A DNA stretch of 64,000 bases from Dicyema japonicum. Its lineage: Eukaryota > Dicyemida > Rhombozoa > Dicyemidae. Both the position numbers and the translations under genes were made by a program. This document shows, piece by piece, positions 1 through 12,524 of the stretch (position 1 is its first letter; each line of letters starts with the position of its first letter). Where the stretch lies: the NCBI GenBank assembly GCA_011109175.1, contig RDEW01000020.1, positions 1,059,418-1,123,417 of the forward strand, given 5' to 3'. The notes under the pieces are model-generated. The model was not told where the DNA came from. It saw only the letters and a program-made list of their open reading frames with translations, and ran no database searches.

Positions 1-491
1 CACAGTCTGAATACTATTCTGAGATTTGACTAGAAAAATAACTATGCTACGAAACCAATTAAGACATATCTAAAAAGCTTTGTGCACCACCAGGGCATGA
101 CGTAAAAGTAGTGGATCTCTCCGTACTCTTTGTTCTCTCTCAGACCGTTAAGTAAATTACTCAACCATCACAAACTGTTGAATGTAAAGATAAATGGTTT
201 GCCACAAATCATTTTTACTCTTTGTTCTCTCTCGGACCATTAAGTAGATTACTCAACCATCACAAACTGTTGAATGTAAAGATAAATGGTTTGCCACAAA
301 TCATTTTATATTTAGTTACGACATTAAGTTCCTTGAATAGTCAAGTGGGTTTGTCTGCATGGTTTTAATCAGTAGCTAAAAATATTAGTTTAGAAATCAA
401 CTATGCCAGATCTGCTACTAATTAACATGGTGATTTAGTAGTTTCTTATAGGAACACGAGGCGTGTGAATATTCCCGTTTATGGAAACGTC
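1..491. other. Intergenic DNA with a tandem duplication
   Basis: No coding frame is supported here. The main structure is a direct tandem duplication, listed separately. The right-hand part, from about 470, leads into the 3' end of a family A retroelement on the minus strand. Confidence 0.5.
124..307. repeat. 92-bp direct tandem duplication
   Basis: The block starting TACTCTTTGTTCTCTCTC at 124 recurs at 216 with only a few substitutions, so two adjacent 92-bp units span 124-215 and 216-307. No open frame or terminal-repeat structure is seen, so a local duplication is the simplest reading. Confidence 0.85.
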
Positions 492-3429
492 AGTTTTCTT
501 TCTATCAAAGTGAGTTCTTTGTCGACGGCAACGTTGTTACGTTGTTCTTTGTCGACCTCGATACGTTGTTTTGTTTAATATAGAGAAGTATGTTTCCATG
601 GCCTGATTAGCCGGTGCCATTTCCGAAGCTCTTAGGATATGTCTAAAGAGCTGTCATTTCGCAGAATTAACTTTGTTCCCAATCTTTGTTGTTTGAGTAA
701 TTCTATATAGCTCGTTGTTGGCTATCCTGTTTGGCCAGTAGACTTCCAAAAGATGTCGCAGTTGTTTTCTGCGGAAAGAGTTAAGGTTTTCCAAGTTTTT
801 GATGGTTAAGCCTCAGGTCCCCGCGTTATAGAGTAAAATTGGTTCGATAAAGGAGTTGTACAACCGAATTCGAAGGGGAGTTTCTATGGACTTTCATCGC
901 ATCCAGATCGACCACAATTTTTTGAAAGAAGCAACCGCCAGAACTTTCTTGTGAATAACGTCCTCCGAGTCCCCGAGGAGAGAATCAACTTTCTTGCATG
1001 TTCTCTAGTATTCCTCGTTTCTCGTCATGCAACGGGATATGCTAGTTCTATCCGTTTTGTCTGGGTTTACAACCAGGGACCAGTCCTCTAAGCCTTGAAA
1101 GATCACTTTTAGTATAGTTTCCAGCGTATCCCTATCCCGGCAGACGAAATTACTTCCATCACGTTAGAGAAACAATTCTTTTTCCGGAGAGGTCTTAGAG
1201 CAGCCTCCATGTATATTATGAATAGGAGCGGGGATAACAAGTTTCCCTGTAGTGCGCCGGTGTCGGTTTTAAATCTTGTTGAGTTGTAATTCCCCACGCG
1301 CACTGATAGCGACGTGTTGGAGAGTAAAAATATGATCATACGTAATGCATCCTCGTATAGAATACTCTCCATTACGTGCATTAGCTTCTTGCGGTTGATA
1401 GTGAAGAAAGCACGAGATAAGTCAATTCCAAGGATTGAGATTTCTTCTCTGTGTATCTGTCACATTGCACACATCTACCTGTGGCTCCATACTACGTCGC
1501 TGTCGACCTCTTAGGTCTGAATCCACATTGACTTGGGTTCAAGAATTCTTTTACAGAGCCTGAAATATGATCCAGCACAACAAGAGAGTATTTTTATCGT
1601 ATTCATTAGTGTAATTGGTTGTAGGCTGTTTAAATTTTTCTGAATTGAGATCAAGATGCCATTCCCCGCATCAAATGGACTATGACATTTGAACGTTCTG
1701 TTCAGGACTGTGCAGATTAACTCAGCCTGTCTGGCGCGTATTTCAATAATTCAGCATTTACGTTGTCCGTTCCAGGGGCTCTGCCATTCTTGAGCATATC
1801 AAAAGCTGGAAAAAAAACTTTGTAATGCGTGATGCATTGATTAAAGTCTCTGGGAATTCCTGCGAACGGTTTTCAGTGTTCAATGAGATTTAGTCGTCCT
1901 TTGTAAAAGGTTGCAATTTTGTTTGCTGATTCCTGGCCGTTGATTATTACTCTGATTCTTTCCGGTCTGGTATTGCGGGATAATTGTTTAACAGCAGCAA
2001 ACATCCTTGCACCATGGTTGTACCGTAGCCAGTTATCCAGTGTATACCTTGCTAGTTTCCTCACTCTTCCCTTTATTTTGTATTTGCTTCTGTTGCGTTC
2101 TCTATTAAGAGACTCAGTTTGGCTTGTCGAGTATGATTCAGCTGCAGAATATGCTCTAGAGCTACTGACGACTCGATTAAGAGTCGGAGTTTCCTTTAGT
2201 TTTTTTGACAGTTCTTTTATTTCTTTGTCAAAAGTTCCCTTGAACCTCCTTGGGCGATTTCCCAGTACCATCCCAGCAGCCTGCCTGACTCTGATAGAAA
2301 TATTCTTCCATAACAGCCCGGGTGACATATTCGTGTCGACATTTTCCAAGTTTCGATATTTTCTCGCCGTACTTTTTAAGGGTATTGTCGGAAGCACATA
2401 GAGCCTCCACGGCCAAGGTCCTGCTCCGCGTACATGGTCGCTTAGAGATTCCAAAACGTCGCTTTAGAATGAGACGTGACACTAGTAGTCTGTGATCACT
2501 CAAGGTCACCATGCCACTGAACGTTCGGGAGTCTGTGAGTAGACCCTTCTGTGTTTGCCTGCATAGTATGTAGTCAATTTGGTTAAATATATGGACTCGA
2601 TTTCCACAGGAGTCTTTCCTCTGCCTCGTCCACGTCGTAATATGTCGTGCTACAAATGAATAATCCAAATGACTCACAGAAATGTATAAGGGCCTCCCCG
2701 GACAGATTTCTGATCCCTCGAGAGTGGCTGCCCTTAGCAAGCTGATTCGTCCCGCTTTTTCCCCACTTTTGAATTCCAGTCATTCGCTATAAAGAGCGTG
2801 TAGGAGCTTGACAGGGAGGAGTAAGCCGATGATAAGGACGAGTAGAAATTGTCAAGTTCCTCTGCGTTGGCGGATATTCTCACTGTGGTCGGTGCATATA
2901 CAATGATAATCGATAGAGTAGTATTATGGTTGTTTCCGAGGCGTAGTTGGAGGATGGCAATCCTGTCGTTAATACCCCATGCTCTATGAGCCACCACAGC
3001 TGCGTCCACGCATATAGCGAACCCCATCCCATAATGCCGACAGTCTGACGGTAACAGGAGCAGCCGATACCCGTTCATTTATTTTATTGAACCAAAAAAC
3101 GACCGTCATATCCAAAATGACAAAATTCAGGTGATCCCAGCTTCCCTCAACAGTCTCCGCATCTTTTCTCTGTGTTCCGACTGCGTTCATGCATATTTCC
3201 GATATGGATGGGGTCCGGATACACGAGCCCTTCGCAGGGGCTATTGTTTCTTCCAGGCCACGTTAGTTTCCTGGAAACAGCATGCATATATTCCATATCG
3301 TTAGAGGTCAGCACATAAGTGTTGTCTTTTTACGTATGATGTTAGTTCTTTCACATTGAATGATCCAATAGTGAATAGGGAAATTTAAATGCATGAAGAA
3401 GACATCCTGTGCATGAAAGGCACGTCACC
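492..3429 (-). mobile_element. Family A non-LTR retrotransposon, near full length, decayed
   Basis: On the minus strand this region reads as one degraded polyprotein broken by frameshifts. At the 5' side (about 3380-2460) is an APE-type endonuclease: a FTIGSFNVKEL start, an NDWNSKVG segment in place of the usual GD-N motif, and SDHRLL. Then comes the reverse transcriptase (1100-1870, with ALQGN..SPLLF in place of the usual PQGD), and at 600-700 the C-terminal region (QLFRHILR, APANQAME). The YADD catalytic box region is damaged in this copy. The 5' end matches another copy at 50944 (both begin GGTGACGTGCC), which fixes the element start at about 3429. A 28-bp tandem duplication near 505-560 lies in the C-terminal region. 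Related copies lie at 24.6, 29.4, 31.7 and 48.2 kb. Confidence 0.85.
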
Positions 3430-3436
3430 ACCTAAA

Positions 3437-3790
3437 CCAAGATATCGAATGGTCGAGGGAATGAAAGAAATAGCAGGTCGTATTTGCAAAACAGGTTATT
3501 CCAAACATTTCCTGTTTAAATACTATATTGGACTGGTTGAGTTTGAACCGGAAGAGTACGCTGAGACGGATCTTTATATACATCGACTGTTGAGGAGGAA
3601 TCATGTCCTTGCTAGGTCGGCAAATATAGACCGACTGTACATGATAGGTCTGTAGTAAATGCGAATAAGAGGTTGTTTGAATTATAATAATGAAATTTGA
3701 GTATGAAACAGCAGCATCTGATAAAAAAGTAGCAATCTTAACTGTTGAGGAGTCAGGTAAAACCCATTTAAGTACTATTATCGCATATAA
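3437..3790 (+). mobile_element. Family C retroelement fragment (after the RT palm)
   Basis: The plus-strand frame contains KYYIGLVEFEPEEYAE and ARSANIDRLYM, the thumb/connection segment found in family C non-LTR elements; a matching stretch occurs in the family C copy at 55.2 kb (YIGVVEFEPKEYDE). A further in-phase stretch (VAILTVEESGKTHLS) extends to about 3790 after stop codons. It directly abuts the 5' end of the family A element, which suggests A landed in or beside it. It is a relic: neither the catalytic YxDD nor the C-terminal nuclease region is here. Confidence 0.7.
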
Positions 3791-4629
3791 TGATAGTAAA
3801 CAGCCCTTCCACTAAAATGTAGTCTCCAATACTCCAATGTTTATGGTAACTTCCTTTAGATCATAAACCAGATCTTTTAGACCATCTTGATGTGTCTGAA
3901 CTTTTCATCAAATTCGCTGTTTAATTTCTTTTGACGATGGATAGGGGAAGGAGCACGAAGTTATCGTCTGCAGTGGTGAATACTTCGCAGATTAGTAGAA
4001 TTGATCGTGGGATATAGGTCAAGGTTAACTCCCAAAGTCAGTTTGTGTAAACTACCACCCCAAGCTATTTCCATAATCTATTAAATGTCTTCCCAAATCA
4101 CTAAAGTTTTTACTATCGGAAATACGAACAAAAAAGATTCGATTATTCAGTCATAGTGCATTATTAAAGAGGATGAATGATCTAGACTAGTGTTTCTTTT
4201 TGAATTAAGTATTTTTAATTATGATATATTTACAAATAAATTTAATTTAAAAAATTTAAATAACAAACAATACAACTTTTGGATGGACTATTATTATTAT
4301 TATTATTTAATGGTTTTATTCAAATCCAAAAAATCCATTTAAACCCTTGTCTTTGAAGTGTGATGTGGATATTTCCTCACGAAGCGATGAAGCTATTAGA
4401 ACACGCAAAACGCAAGAATACTCAATCACAGGGAAAATCTATTGAATTTTTTTCAAGTCTAAAGCAAAACTATATTATGAGCATCAACATAAATCATATT
4501 AACTATAATTCCATTCGTGCCGCGTTTTTTTGATCTCTGATATTAGTCTCTCCCATCTTTTTTCATTCGATACTAAACTCGCAGAATGCTGAGGTCTTCT
4601 GCCTGATCCCCCTTCCGTGTGGTCCAATT
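3791..4629. other. AT-rich spacer, no gene seen
   Basis: No frame with family similarity was found. A (TAT)n run near 4290-4305 resembles the TAA-type tails of family A elements but has no element attached that I can recognise. Confidence 0.4.
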
Positions 4630-5301
4630 CGATTTTAATTATCTTAGGCTAAAAAACTCAGTTAATTATTCAATTGAAAAATCTTATGCAGATCTGAAGA
4701 GCATAGAAATTTCATCAGATCGGTGCAATATAAAAACATTATATTTCAAAAAAAACTTAAAAAATCTGGGATATTAAGTATTCTTGATTTCTATTTTTTT
4801 AATTTTTTTGCCAGAAATTTACTCGTACCTTCAAAATCGTTGCGGAAGCTCAGTCTCAGTTGAATGTGCGATATCTCCTTTGACGAAAATTCTTACAAAA
4901 AATCGAAACTTTAAACTTTTTATTTTTTATAATGCAATTTTTTACAATTAAAAAAAATTTATGCAATTTTTAAATTAAAAATTCCAATTTTCTGGTTTCT
5001 CTGCTAATTAGACTTAAATACATTTTCTATATGATGGGAAAAGCATCACAAACAATTTTTACAGATCGTGCTATTTAATTTTCCTAATATACGTCCGTTT
5101 AAATACATTTTCTATATGACGGGAAAAGCATCACAAACAATTTTTACAGATCGTGCTATTTAATTTTCCTAATATACGTCCGTCTTTCATGAAACATTTG
5201 ATAGAGTTTCTGTATGTTAAAGATCAGATGTTATTATGAGAGGCCTAAGAAGAAATCCAATTCATAACAACAGTGAACGATACAGGATACCGAGGTCATC
5301 A
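4630..5301. repeat. Dispersed AT-rich repeat, copy 1 (with internal duplication)
   Basis: About 650 bp here align with 12850-13500: both run from an AACTCAGTTAATTATTCAATTG block through ACTCGTACCTTCAAAATCGTTG and TTTCATGAAACATTTGATAGAG to GAGAGGCCTAAGA. This copy has an extra unit of about 75-80 bp: the block beginning AAATACATTTTCTATATGA, near 5018, is repeated directly downstream near 5100. It ends at the single N at 5302. No coding similarity was recognised. Confidence 0.8.
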
Positions 5302-5309
5302 NCCCCATA

Positions 5310-5830
5310 TTGTTAAAATGAATGCCCTCTTTATTATCGTTGGTGACTATCTCTTCTAAACTTTTACATAACCAGAGAGATTTCAAAAGTCACATGAATG
5401 TTGTTTTCTTTGAAATGTCAATAGCATTCAATAAATTGTGGTACGAAGCACTACCATGCCGTCTGAAATAAAAGCCCCGTTGGAACTAATTAGGTGGATT
5501 AAGCATCATGGAAAATCAAACTAATAGTTAACTTACATTTCTGACGACTTTTTACCATGATCCGCACTTTTTGTCATGAACCACCTGTCAAAAACTTCTC
5601 CGTCTTTGAGGCGTCTACCGACTACCTTATGGTCTTTATCAAGAAAAGCCGATAGAGCTATCTTCTGTCGTCTACGACGACACGGAGCATCCAGAAGTCT
5701 TCCATGGCCACGCTTGTGGTGGTTCCCAAATGGAAATTCTTATTCATGCATATTACGCCCTAATCTCTGATGCGTCCAAGTCAAGAAAATTGACAATTAC
5801 ACCAAAGACTTGAAAACTCTTAAAACCTAA
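5310..5830 (+). mobile_element. Family D (CR1/Jockey-like) reverse transcriptase fragment
   Basis: In the plus strand, frames interrupted by stops give FFEMSIAFNKLWYEALPCRL, the region around the first catalytic Asp block of Jockey/CR1 reverse transcriptases (usual form FDMSKAFDKV). LIRWIKHH follows, then a degraded downstream part. The catalytic Asp of the usual AFD motif is replaced by Asn. The piece starts right after an assembly join at 5302. Confidence 0.6.
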
Positions 5831-6304
5831 GAATACAAAAACCATCATTAACTATAAACGTGAAAATAGGATTCTTTTGGGAACGAACACTTTCTAAAGC
5901 TATCCACTCCTTCAACTGTGCAGTACACTTCTTGTGAATTGTCCTATTACTGACAATAAGGATTTTATCTTTTGTACATTTAAATTACTAATCAACTGAT
6001 TTCTGGGAGAATTCATTTTTGTTTATTACTTTACTGTTATCGCCGGTTTCCTTCACTTGAAAGGAGTGGCGCCAAAAAATAATAATTCCATGTTACCTAC
6101 GATGGATGTATGATTTTGATTTCTATAATGTATTCGAATGAGATGCATCGACCAACTGGACTCATTTAGTTAGTCATTATTTTATTAACTACAGTCTTGC
6201 ACTTTTGGTAAGACCAGCACAAACATTCATAAATAATCAAAGGAAAGAACCCAAAGAAGAGCGTCTGCTTTTGCCGAACAAATCCTTACTCTAATAGTCC
6301 ATNT

Positions 6305-6530
6305 GATCCACCTGTCTAGGTGACGCCCAGTGCCAGGCCGGCATGAAAAAGGATCATTTGCTCTTCCCCACTCCACTGGAGGGGTTTCCACAACTGCATG
6401 TAATGGACGTTTTCCCCTTTATGCTGATTCCGGATGGACTCTGTTTTTGTAGAAGTGGAAACTGGATGCACTTAATTAATTGTTTACTTTAACTTTTTTC
6501 TCGGTGTACCAGGGGTTAATAAATAAAACG
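6305..6530 (+). repeat. SINE-like element, copy 1
   Basis: About 200 bp match 24210-24405 closely: CCACTCCACTGGAGGGGTTTC, GATTCCGGATGGACTCTG, GTAGAAGTGGAAACTGGA, then GGGGTTAATAAATAAA. No protein frame is shared. The common 3' end with an AT-rich tail and the lack of coding capacity point to a short retroposon. The 5' part of this copy is cut by an N at 6303. Confidence 0.65.
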
Positions 6531-6649
6531 TATAAGTAAGCAGCAAGCTTCCTCAAGAAATTCGGATGCATGGCTTTTCTCAGGACTCACAATGAGTGTG
6601 AATCGCAATAGCTCATACAGTTAGTTTCCATAGCGATCCAGAGGAGAAA

Positions 6650-7412
6650 CTCTTAGAAAGTGATTTATGTTTAGTTAAGAAACAATAAATTAGAATTATA
6701 AAGTGCTTCGATGTAGGCATATCAAACCATACCGGTGTTTCATTCATAACTCCAATTTGAGATAAGTCATATTGTTCTTTTTTTTCTCACCTTGATTACG
6801 ATGGATTGAAAGAGAGTTATTTTTTTCTCTAAATCTTCAGGCAGNAGAAAGTGATTTATTTTTAGTTTAGAAACAATAAATTAGAATTATAAAGTGCTTC
6901 GATGTAGGCATAACAAACAATACCGGTGTTTCATTCATATTTTCAATTAGCGATAAGTCATATTGTTCTTTTTTTCTCATCTTGATTACGATGGATTGAA
7001 AGAGAGTTATCTTTTCCTCTAAATCTTCAGACAGTTTCTGAGCAAGTTTAGTTCTTTGTCGTAGCACAAAGTCATTTCTCTTTAAAAACCGTGAATCGGT
7101 AATCTTGCTGTGTTTGGCACAAGCCTAAGCTTGCAGACGAATCATAGTTCTTGTGACGACGAACCCACACTTTCGTTGCTCTGCGACCCAGCATTCAAGT
7201 TCTTGTTCAAGTGCTGGCCACTGGCAGCTTTTCCTTGTATTAGCACATTTGTTTTTTGGCATCACTTCTAGCTGTGTTGCATTACGTTTCCAATTTCTTA
7301 CTAGTTTCTCATTTACGCCAAACGTTCCAGAGTCAGCACAGTTATTAATTTCCTCGCCAAAGTTTACAACCTGCAGTTTAAACTTGGCAGAGTACTTCAT
7401 TCGTTTAGACAT
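6650..7412 (-). pseudogene. Pogo/Tigger-type transposase relic
   Basis: The minus strand encodes an N-terminal CENP-B/psq-like helix-turn-helix (MSKRMKYSAKFKLQVVNF, FGVNEKLVRNW). This is followed, after a frame break, by TKLAQKLSEDLEEKI and IENMNETPV. The last motif is normally GNMDETP, whose Asp is the first catalytic residue of the DDE triad; here it is Asn, so this copy is inactive even before its truncation. The C-terminal catalytic half is absent. The 3' part is present twice (6658-6843 and 6850-7035) around a single N. Confidence 0.8.
6657..7035. repeat. 185-bp direct duplication across an assembly join
   Basis: The segment GTGATTTATGTTTAGTTAAG... at 6658-6843 recurs at 6850-7035 with several substitutions and small indels. 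The junction is the single N at 6845. This is what two overlapping but unmerged contig ends, or two alleles, would look like; a real tandem copy is the alternative. Confidence 0.75.
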
Positions 7413-7426
7413 GGGTAAGTACAGTC

Positions 7427-7461
7427 NNNNNNNNNNNNNNNNNNNNNNNNNNNNNNNNNNN
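7427..7461. other. Assembly gap (35 N)
   Basis: Run of N. Any frame crossing it has no support. Confidence 1.
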
Positions 7462-7539
7462 TTTTTACACTTGACTGATCGTAACCCAGACCAACCTATA
7501 ACATGTCATGTGATTACATGTCTTCCTGGCATGATTTTT

Positions 7540-8640
7540 TAAAAGTACAAAGGAACAAAAGTTAAATGGATCACTTATCTCCACCGTTTTTATGACCATG
7601 AGTTTCTGGTCAATGAGATCATTGCATGTGTTAGTTACTTTCAGCAAGTTCTTTCTTTCAGGTTGAAGCGTATAAATGCTTTTGAAACAGACTGGATCAC
7701 TTTCAAATATCCATGTAATATCTTGGATCTAATTGTACATAGTTCTAACTTATAGAAAATTAAACTGACCATTACAAAAGAAATCAAAAAGGAGTCGATA
7801 AGAAAATCAATCATCTACCATTTGAGTAGATGTTTACTAATGTCACTGGTATTAAGATCTACCACATTCCCAAAGCAAATAAGCAATTTCCATCGAGCAT
7901 GGGTACTAGTTTTATGAGATTTTAAGATACAATCGATACTAAAGGCTTGCTAGTTCAAGAACAGTGTTAATTCCATCAAATTTGGAAGTGATAACGCCAA
8001 TCACATTTTTAGACAAAATTAAATTTTCATTTTCTTCAGAAAAAAGGGAGGGGGAGATGTCAAGGTCTTCCATTTCATTTTTTTCTCCAAAAAGGGGGAC
8101 CAATGTCAAGGTCGCCCTTTTTTGTCCCTTACAACATTAATCACGTTTTTAGATAAAATTAAAAATTTTGTTTTTCCTCTGAAAAAAAAGACCGATGTCA
8201 AGGTCGCCATTTTTTGTCCCTTGGAACCCCAGTCTCACGATGATTTAGAGTCATAAGTGGGCACTATAACTGCTTAGGTGGTACAATAAGTGCTTAGGGG
8301 GTACTTTAATGCACGAGTAATTTTACATCTTAGATAAAGTGAGTTCTGCCTAAGCTGAGGTTTAATAATAAAAGCATACTACTCTGACCTTCCTCTCTTT
8401 GAAGCAGCGATATTTGTCAAGGTCCAGAAATAGCTGGTGCCTTTTCGATCAGTCATTAAAAGCCATGGCGTTTAAGGTGAGGGTAGAAAATTAAGAATCA
8501 TTAAAACACGCATTTGACATGAGTGCAAGAGAGGGACGTCACCGACTCAACCAAAAAACTATAATAAAAAGATAAAAAACTTCATTAATAAATACCCACA
8601 GATCCCCAACTTTATATTAAATAAAATATTTTATTTAAAC
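7540..8640. other. Non-coding stretch with local imperfect repeats
   Basis: No host gene is recognised. At 8040-8220 a unit containing GATGTCAAGGTC(G)(C)CC, an A/G-rich run and TTTTTTGTCCCTT recurs imperfectly about three times. At 8250-8300, TGCTTAGG(T/G)GGTAC occurs twice. At 8525-8541, GTGCAAGAGAGGGACGTCACC resembles the 5' terminus of family A elements and may be a 5'-end remnant. Confidence 0.4.
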
Positions 8641-9110
8641 TTGTTAGCAAAACTTGAAATGGCGCACTGTTAGAGTACCAGACAGAATTGAGATACTTTT
8701 TTCTTAGATTCTCTCTGCTACCCATTCCAGCTAAAAATTCAATGCACCTACGTTGTTTCTTGGCTTGACAAGTGTCGCTGTTATCAATGATAACTCACTA
8801 TGGAAAATCTCGCATCTCAGGCATGCGTCCAGATATAGCTTGATTGCCTGTCCAGGGGGATGTTCAGCAGACTTCGGCATCTTAGGAAGTCTCGGTGACG
8901 TTCCGTAAAATATTCCATGAAAAGAGGACGTTTAGTTTTATCCGTAGTAATTCTTTCGACGATCTCGATAATATTTTGATACATTTGTTTTGTAACACTT
9001 CCAGCTTGCTATGTGCCGATAGTGATTGTGAGGCTATACATGAAGCACAGTCATACTCGATAATCGGTAGAAAAAATTTTTTATATAGAAATTCCACCGA
9101 TGGGAGGGAA
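8640..9110 (-). mobile_element. Family D 3' region fragment
   Basis: The minus strand gives LYKKFFLPIIEYDCASC and SKLEVLQNKCIKILSR, the hallmark segment after the RT thumb of CR1/Jockey elements (usual form: an LY...I.P...Y block, then LQNK.LR). A downstream frame continues to about 8640 without a recognisable domain. It is 5'-truncated, as is usual for this class. Confidence 0.65.
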
Positions 9111-9329
9111 GTTACTTGAAATTGTGTAAAAACGTGGAGAATTCCAATTTTCTTGTAGATCTTCGATAATTATTGTAATTAATTTTTTTAATTTTAATTA
9201 ATTAAAAAAAAACATTTTTTTTAATTTGAATAAACACCGGGTAAATAATTTGTTAAGTAGTTGAAAGCTCATTACCAGAAGTTAGAATTACACATATTTA
9301 GAATATCCCTGATTGTATTAGTAACATTA

Positions 9330-12300
9330 ATATTTAGGTAAACCTCCTTAATCATTGATTGAACTATTGGATAAAAAGAATGCTGAACCAATTGATGATC
9401 TATTTTTTGCGTTATATAGTGAAATATATGAATGGAATAATGAATGATAACACAGATAATGATACTTTTGTAAGTCTTTTAAAGCAAATATGTCTCCATG
9501 GAGTGGAGAAAAGGTTAATGGAGGTAATTTTAATATATTTGAACGCAGATACCAATGGAGATTATAATGCCATTATACATCGCTTGGGAGTATATTAATG
9601 ATGATAACAAAGGATGCCTGTGTGCCTAATATGTTTGAATACTACTACTGCGGACGGAATTTCACCTGAGGTAAGACATGAGGTGTCGGTATGTTGTCTA
9701 CACTCATTTCTCAAAAAATAAAAGCAATGAAATGCCTTCGTTCGAATTATGAATGTTTTATTATAATTTTTAGCATAAATGTCATTAACTTTTTTGATTG
9801 ACTATGTGGCTGTGTGTGGTCATTCTTTAACATGTGGAAGTGCAATTGAGTGCGATGGAAGTAGTTGTGGTCATTTATTCGAAAAATGATGTATCTTCCT
9901 TTATTCAGCAGGATATTGAGTCTGGTCTCAGTACACTTACTTTTTTGGAGGGGATGCCATTAAAATGATATATGCTCTTGTTATTCAGATATTTCAGTCT
10001 CAATTGTCATTGATCATCCCTTCAATTTGTTGTGCTTTAAATGTACTGCTGTTATAATTTTAAGCGACTATCAAACTCTATTTTCTATAACTGAACATTT
10101 GACTTAATAGCAGCCAGTTTCAAATCAGAATGGTCTGCAGCAGATTTATTACTATGACTTGTTCTTCCCCATTTGTTTTAGTTGTTTTTTTGTATTTTAG
10201 GTGAAATTGTTTTTTAAATTATAATTGCAAATTAGACTTCACTCACATGACTGTTTGATTATGAGCATACAAAGAATGGATCCTCACACTTCATTAAATG
10301 ATGTTGTTATTCACCTAATCATTAGGATTACTTCACTCTCTACTACAAAGTTTTGGATTATCTTAAAGGACAGGTTTGATTTATCCATCATTACAGCCAG
10401 TCTGGAACTTTATGGTTAACAAATAATTTTATATCATCTCACTAAATCGAAATCTACTCAACGACTCCAAGAATTTAACGCATCATTAAACTGCATCGTT
10501 CACCGGTGGACTATCATAATCTTTGTCAGGAAATGTTCTTCGTTAATCTCAATTGCCCGCTCACAGTTTGGTAGATTTTGATTATTAGTAGTAGGTTCAG
10601 AATTGAGTCTCCGATCAAAATGCCCACATCGGGACAATGCATTAAATATATGAGTTGCGTTGTGCAAATATATCACTCAATTTTCCAAAAAAGATATTCA
10701 AAACGCACTAGGGAGCTTACTGCTCGATTCCTCAGCGACTTTACGTGAATGTGTAGTTAAGTTGATCGGAAAATCATAAGAATTAGACCTTCGCTTATTG
10801 CCTCATATTATGATGTGTGGCAGGTCATAGTTTTATTCTTAAATATATTTTAGTATTGTAGTACTATTGTACGAAAGAAGGTAGTAAAACGATTTATTAT
10901 CACCAAAAATACACTGTAATCACCCAATAGTAACAGATATGTGTGTCCATAATGATGAGGACTTCGGTAAGGTAGCAAATATGGATTATAACAGAAATTG
11001 GTGGTTAGTTTTGGGAGTAAAATGAATAATGGTTGTGATTTTTAAATATTTAGATGTCCCTTCTATCTTCTGATTTGTTGGAGACATATCTGAGAAGTGT
11101 AAGTCTTCTTGTTACGGTAGGTGTTGAATCAGACTGGTTTAGCATAACTAATGGTAGACTGTATTATCAGCAATCTTGTATGTGTAAATATATCAGTCTA
11201 CTTTCAAACACTTGAGGTTATATCAAGAATATATCCTACTACTTTTGTGAGACAATTATAGGCATTATCAGAGTATTGTTGTACAAAACACACTGGAAAT
11301 TGTTAGGATTACAATAGTTGTGGTTGAAAACCCATATTATGATATGCTAACACATTTGGAAAGGCAGGTGGTGTTTATATATTGTTGGATTGTTTTGCAG
11401 ACATTTTGATATACCTGACAGTGAGAATGTATTTGATGTGATTTATTTACAAGCTGACAATGAAACTCTGCGAGGGATTGCCGTTTGTACTATTGGTTGG
11501 TTTGCCTTTGTATTTAGGTCTACTGACTCTTCGATGGCCCAAACTTATCCTGTGTGATAAAATGAGACAACTTTACTTGGATATATTGCAATCAGAAAAT
11601 GAAAGCATGTGAGTTCTGGTTCTTGCTTTTACATAATATTATGTTTTAGATAATATTGAATCGTTTATAACTGAAGAGAATGTGTACAAATTTTTAATTA
11701 GCGTAGAAATGAAAGCACAGCGGCACAAATGTACAGTAATTGAGTGCTCAGTAAAAACTACCCTTATAAGAACTTCAATTAATGTACTGTTCAAAGTTAC
11801 CCGTAATGAAGTAGTCCAACCATATTCATTTGAACCTCACTTGATTTACCTTAACACCGATGAGGATGACTGCATCTCTAAAAAGACGATTAATGCAAAT
11901 AAGAGACAAAACTTTGATAAATGTTATATTGATGCTTATTTTAGGTTATTGTAACTGGAGGACTCAATCTTTGTTATGAACACGCACAATCTAGAAAAGT
12001 CAAAGAATGTTTTGCTGTCTTGGCGCATATTTATACCCATTTCAACAGAACATGTGATAGTTTATTTGTTGATAATATTCTGTGTTTGCTCGACGATCAT
12101 TTTTTCATCGATGATAATCTTGTTCACTTGTATTACACCACCGTTGATCAGACGATGCATGTTATTCACCAAATTGATCTCATTTTTTGAGTTTCTGAGC
12201 TATCGCTTGTGGAATCATTATTTGAAGTATTGATATTTGTTATTCTAGAAATTCTCACAATATTCCCTACATTCAGATCTTTTGAATATTTTTACAATTC

Positions 12301-12430
12301 TCAGTCATTTATACTTCTCGTAGAAATGAGAGAGTGGCTAAATAAACTTTTGAAATTCTGAGAAGTTGCTGAATATTTTAGTAAAATTAGCATGTACACC
12401 TACGTTGATATGGAAATTTATTTATAAAAA
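9330..12430 (+). CDS. Nipped-B/NIPBL (Scc2)-like cohesin-loader HEAT protein, diverged
   Basis: NIPBL/Scc2 loads cohesin onto chromosomes and is a long HEAT-repeat protein. Several blocks here follow the order of the animal protein: KIKAMKCL (about 9715-9738), LLDSSATLRECVVKLIGK (10715-10770), VRKKVVKRF (about 10870), NDEDFGKVANM (10950-10985), LFCRHFDI (11390-11415) with GWFAF (about 11500), MRQLYLDILQSEN (11560-11600), and a C-terminal stretch VDNILCLLDDHFF (12070-12110) then VIHQIDLI (about 12160). The N-terminal piece (ELLDKKNAEPIDDLFFALY, LLKQICLHGVEKRLM, then a likely 25-nt intron near 9511-9535) is coding-like but not matched by memory. The frame changes often. Some changes fit tiny introns; others leave in-frame stops I could not explain, and about 900 bp between 9770 and 10690 do not align. 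It may be a very diverged gene or a decaying one. Exon borders are not given. Confidence 0.55.
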
Positions 12431-12524
12431 CAGGTTAAACATATTCATAGGTGGAAGTTGTAAAATGTGACAAGTACGACCTCTTTACAAGTGAGCTTTA
12501 GCTTTTCTACGATTTTCAAGTACA

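Noticed and set aside
1919-2401. Long plus-strand open frame of 160 codons
   Set aside because: Antisense shadow of the family A polyprotein, which shows clear endonuclease/RT motifs on the minus strand.
8040-8220. Possible CRISPR-like repeats
   Set aside because: Units are imperfect and irregularly spaced with no unique spacers; the genome is eukaryotic.
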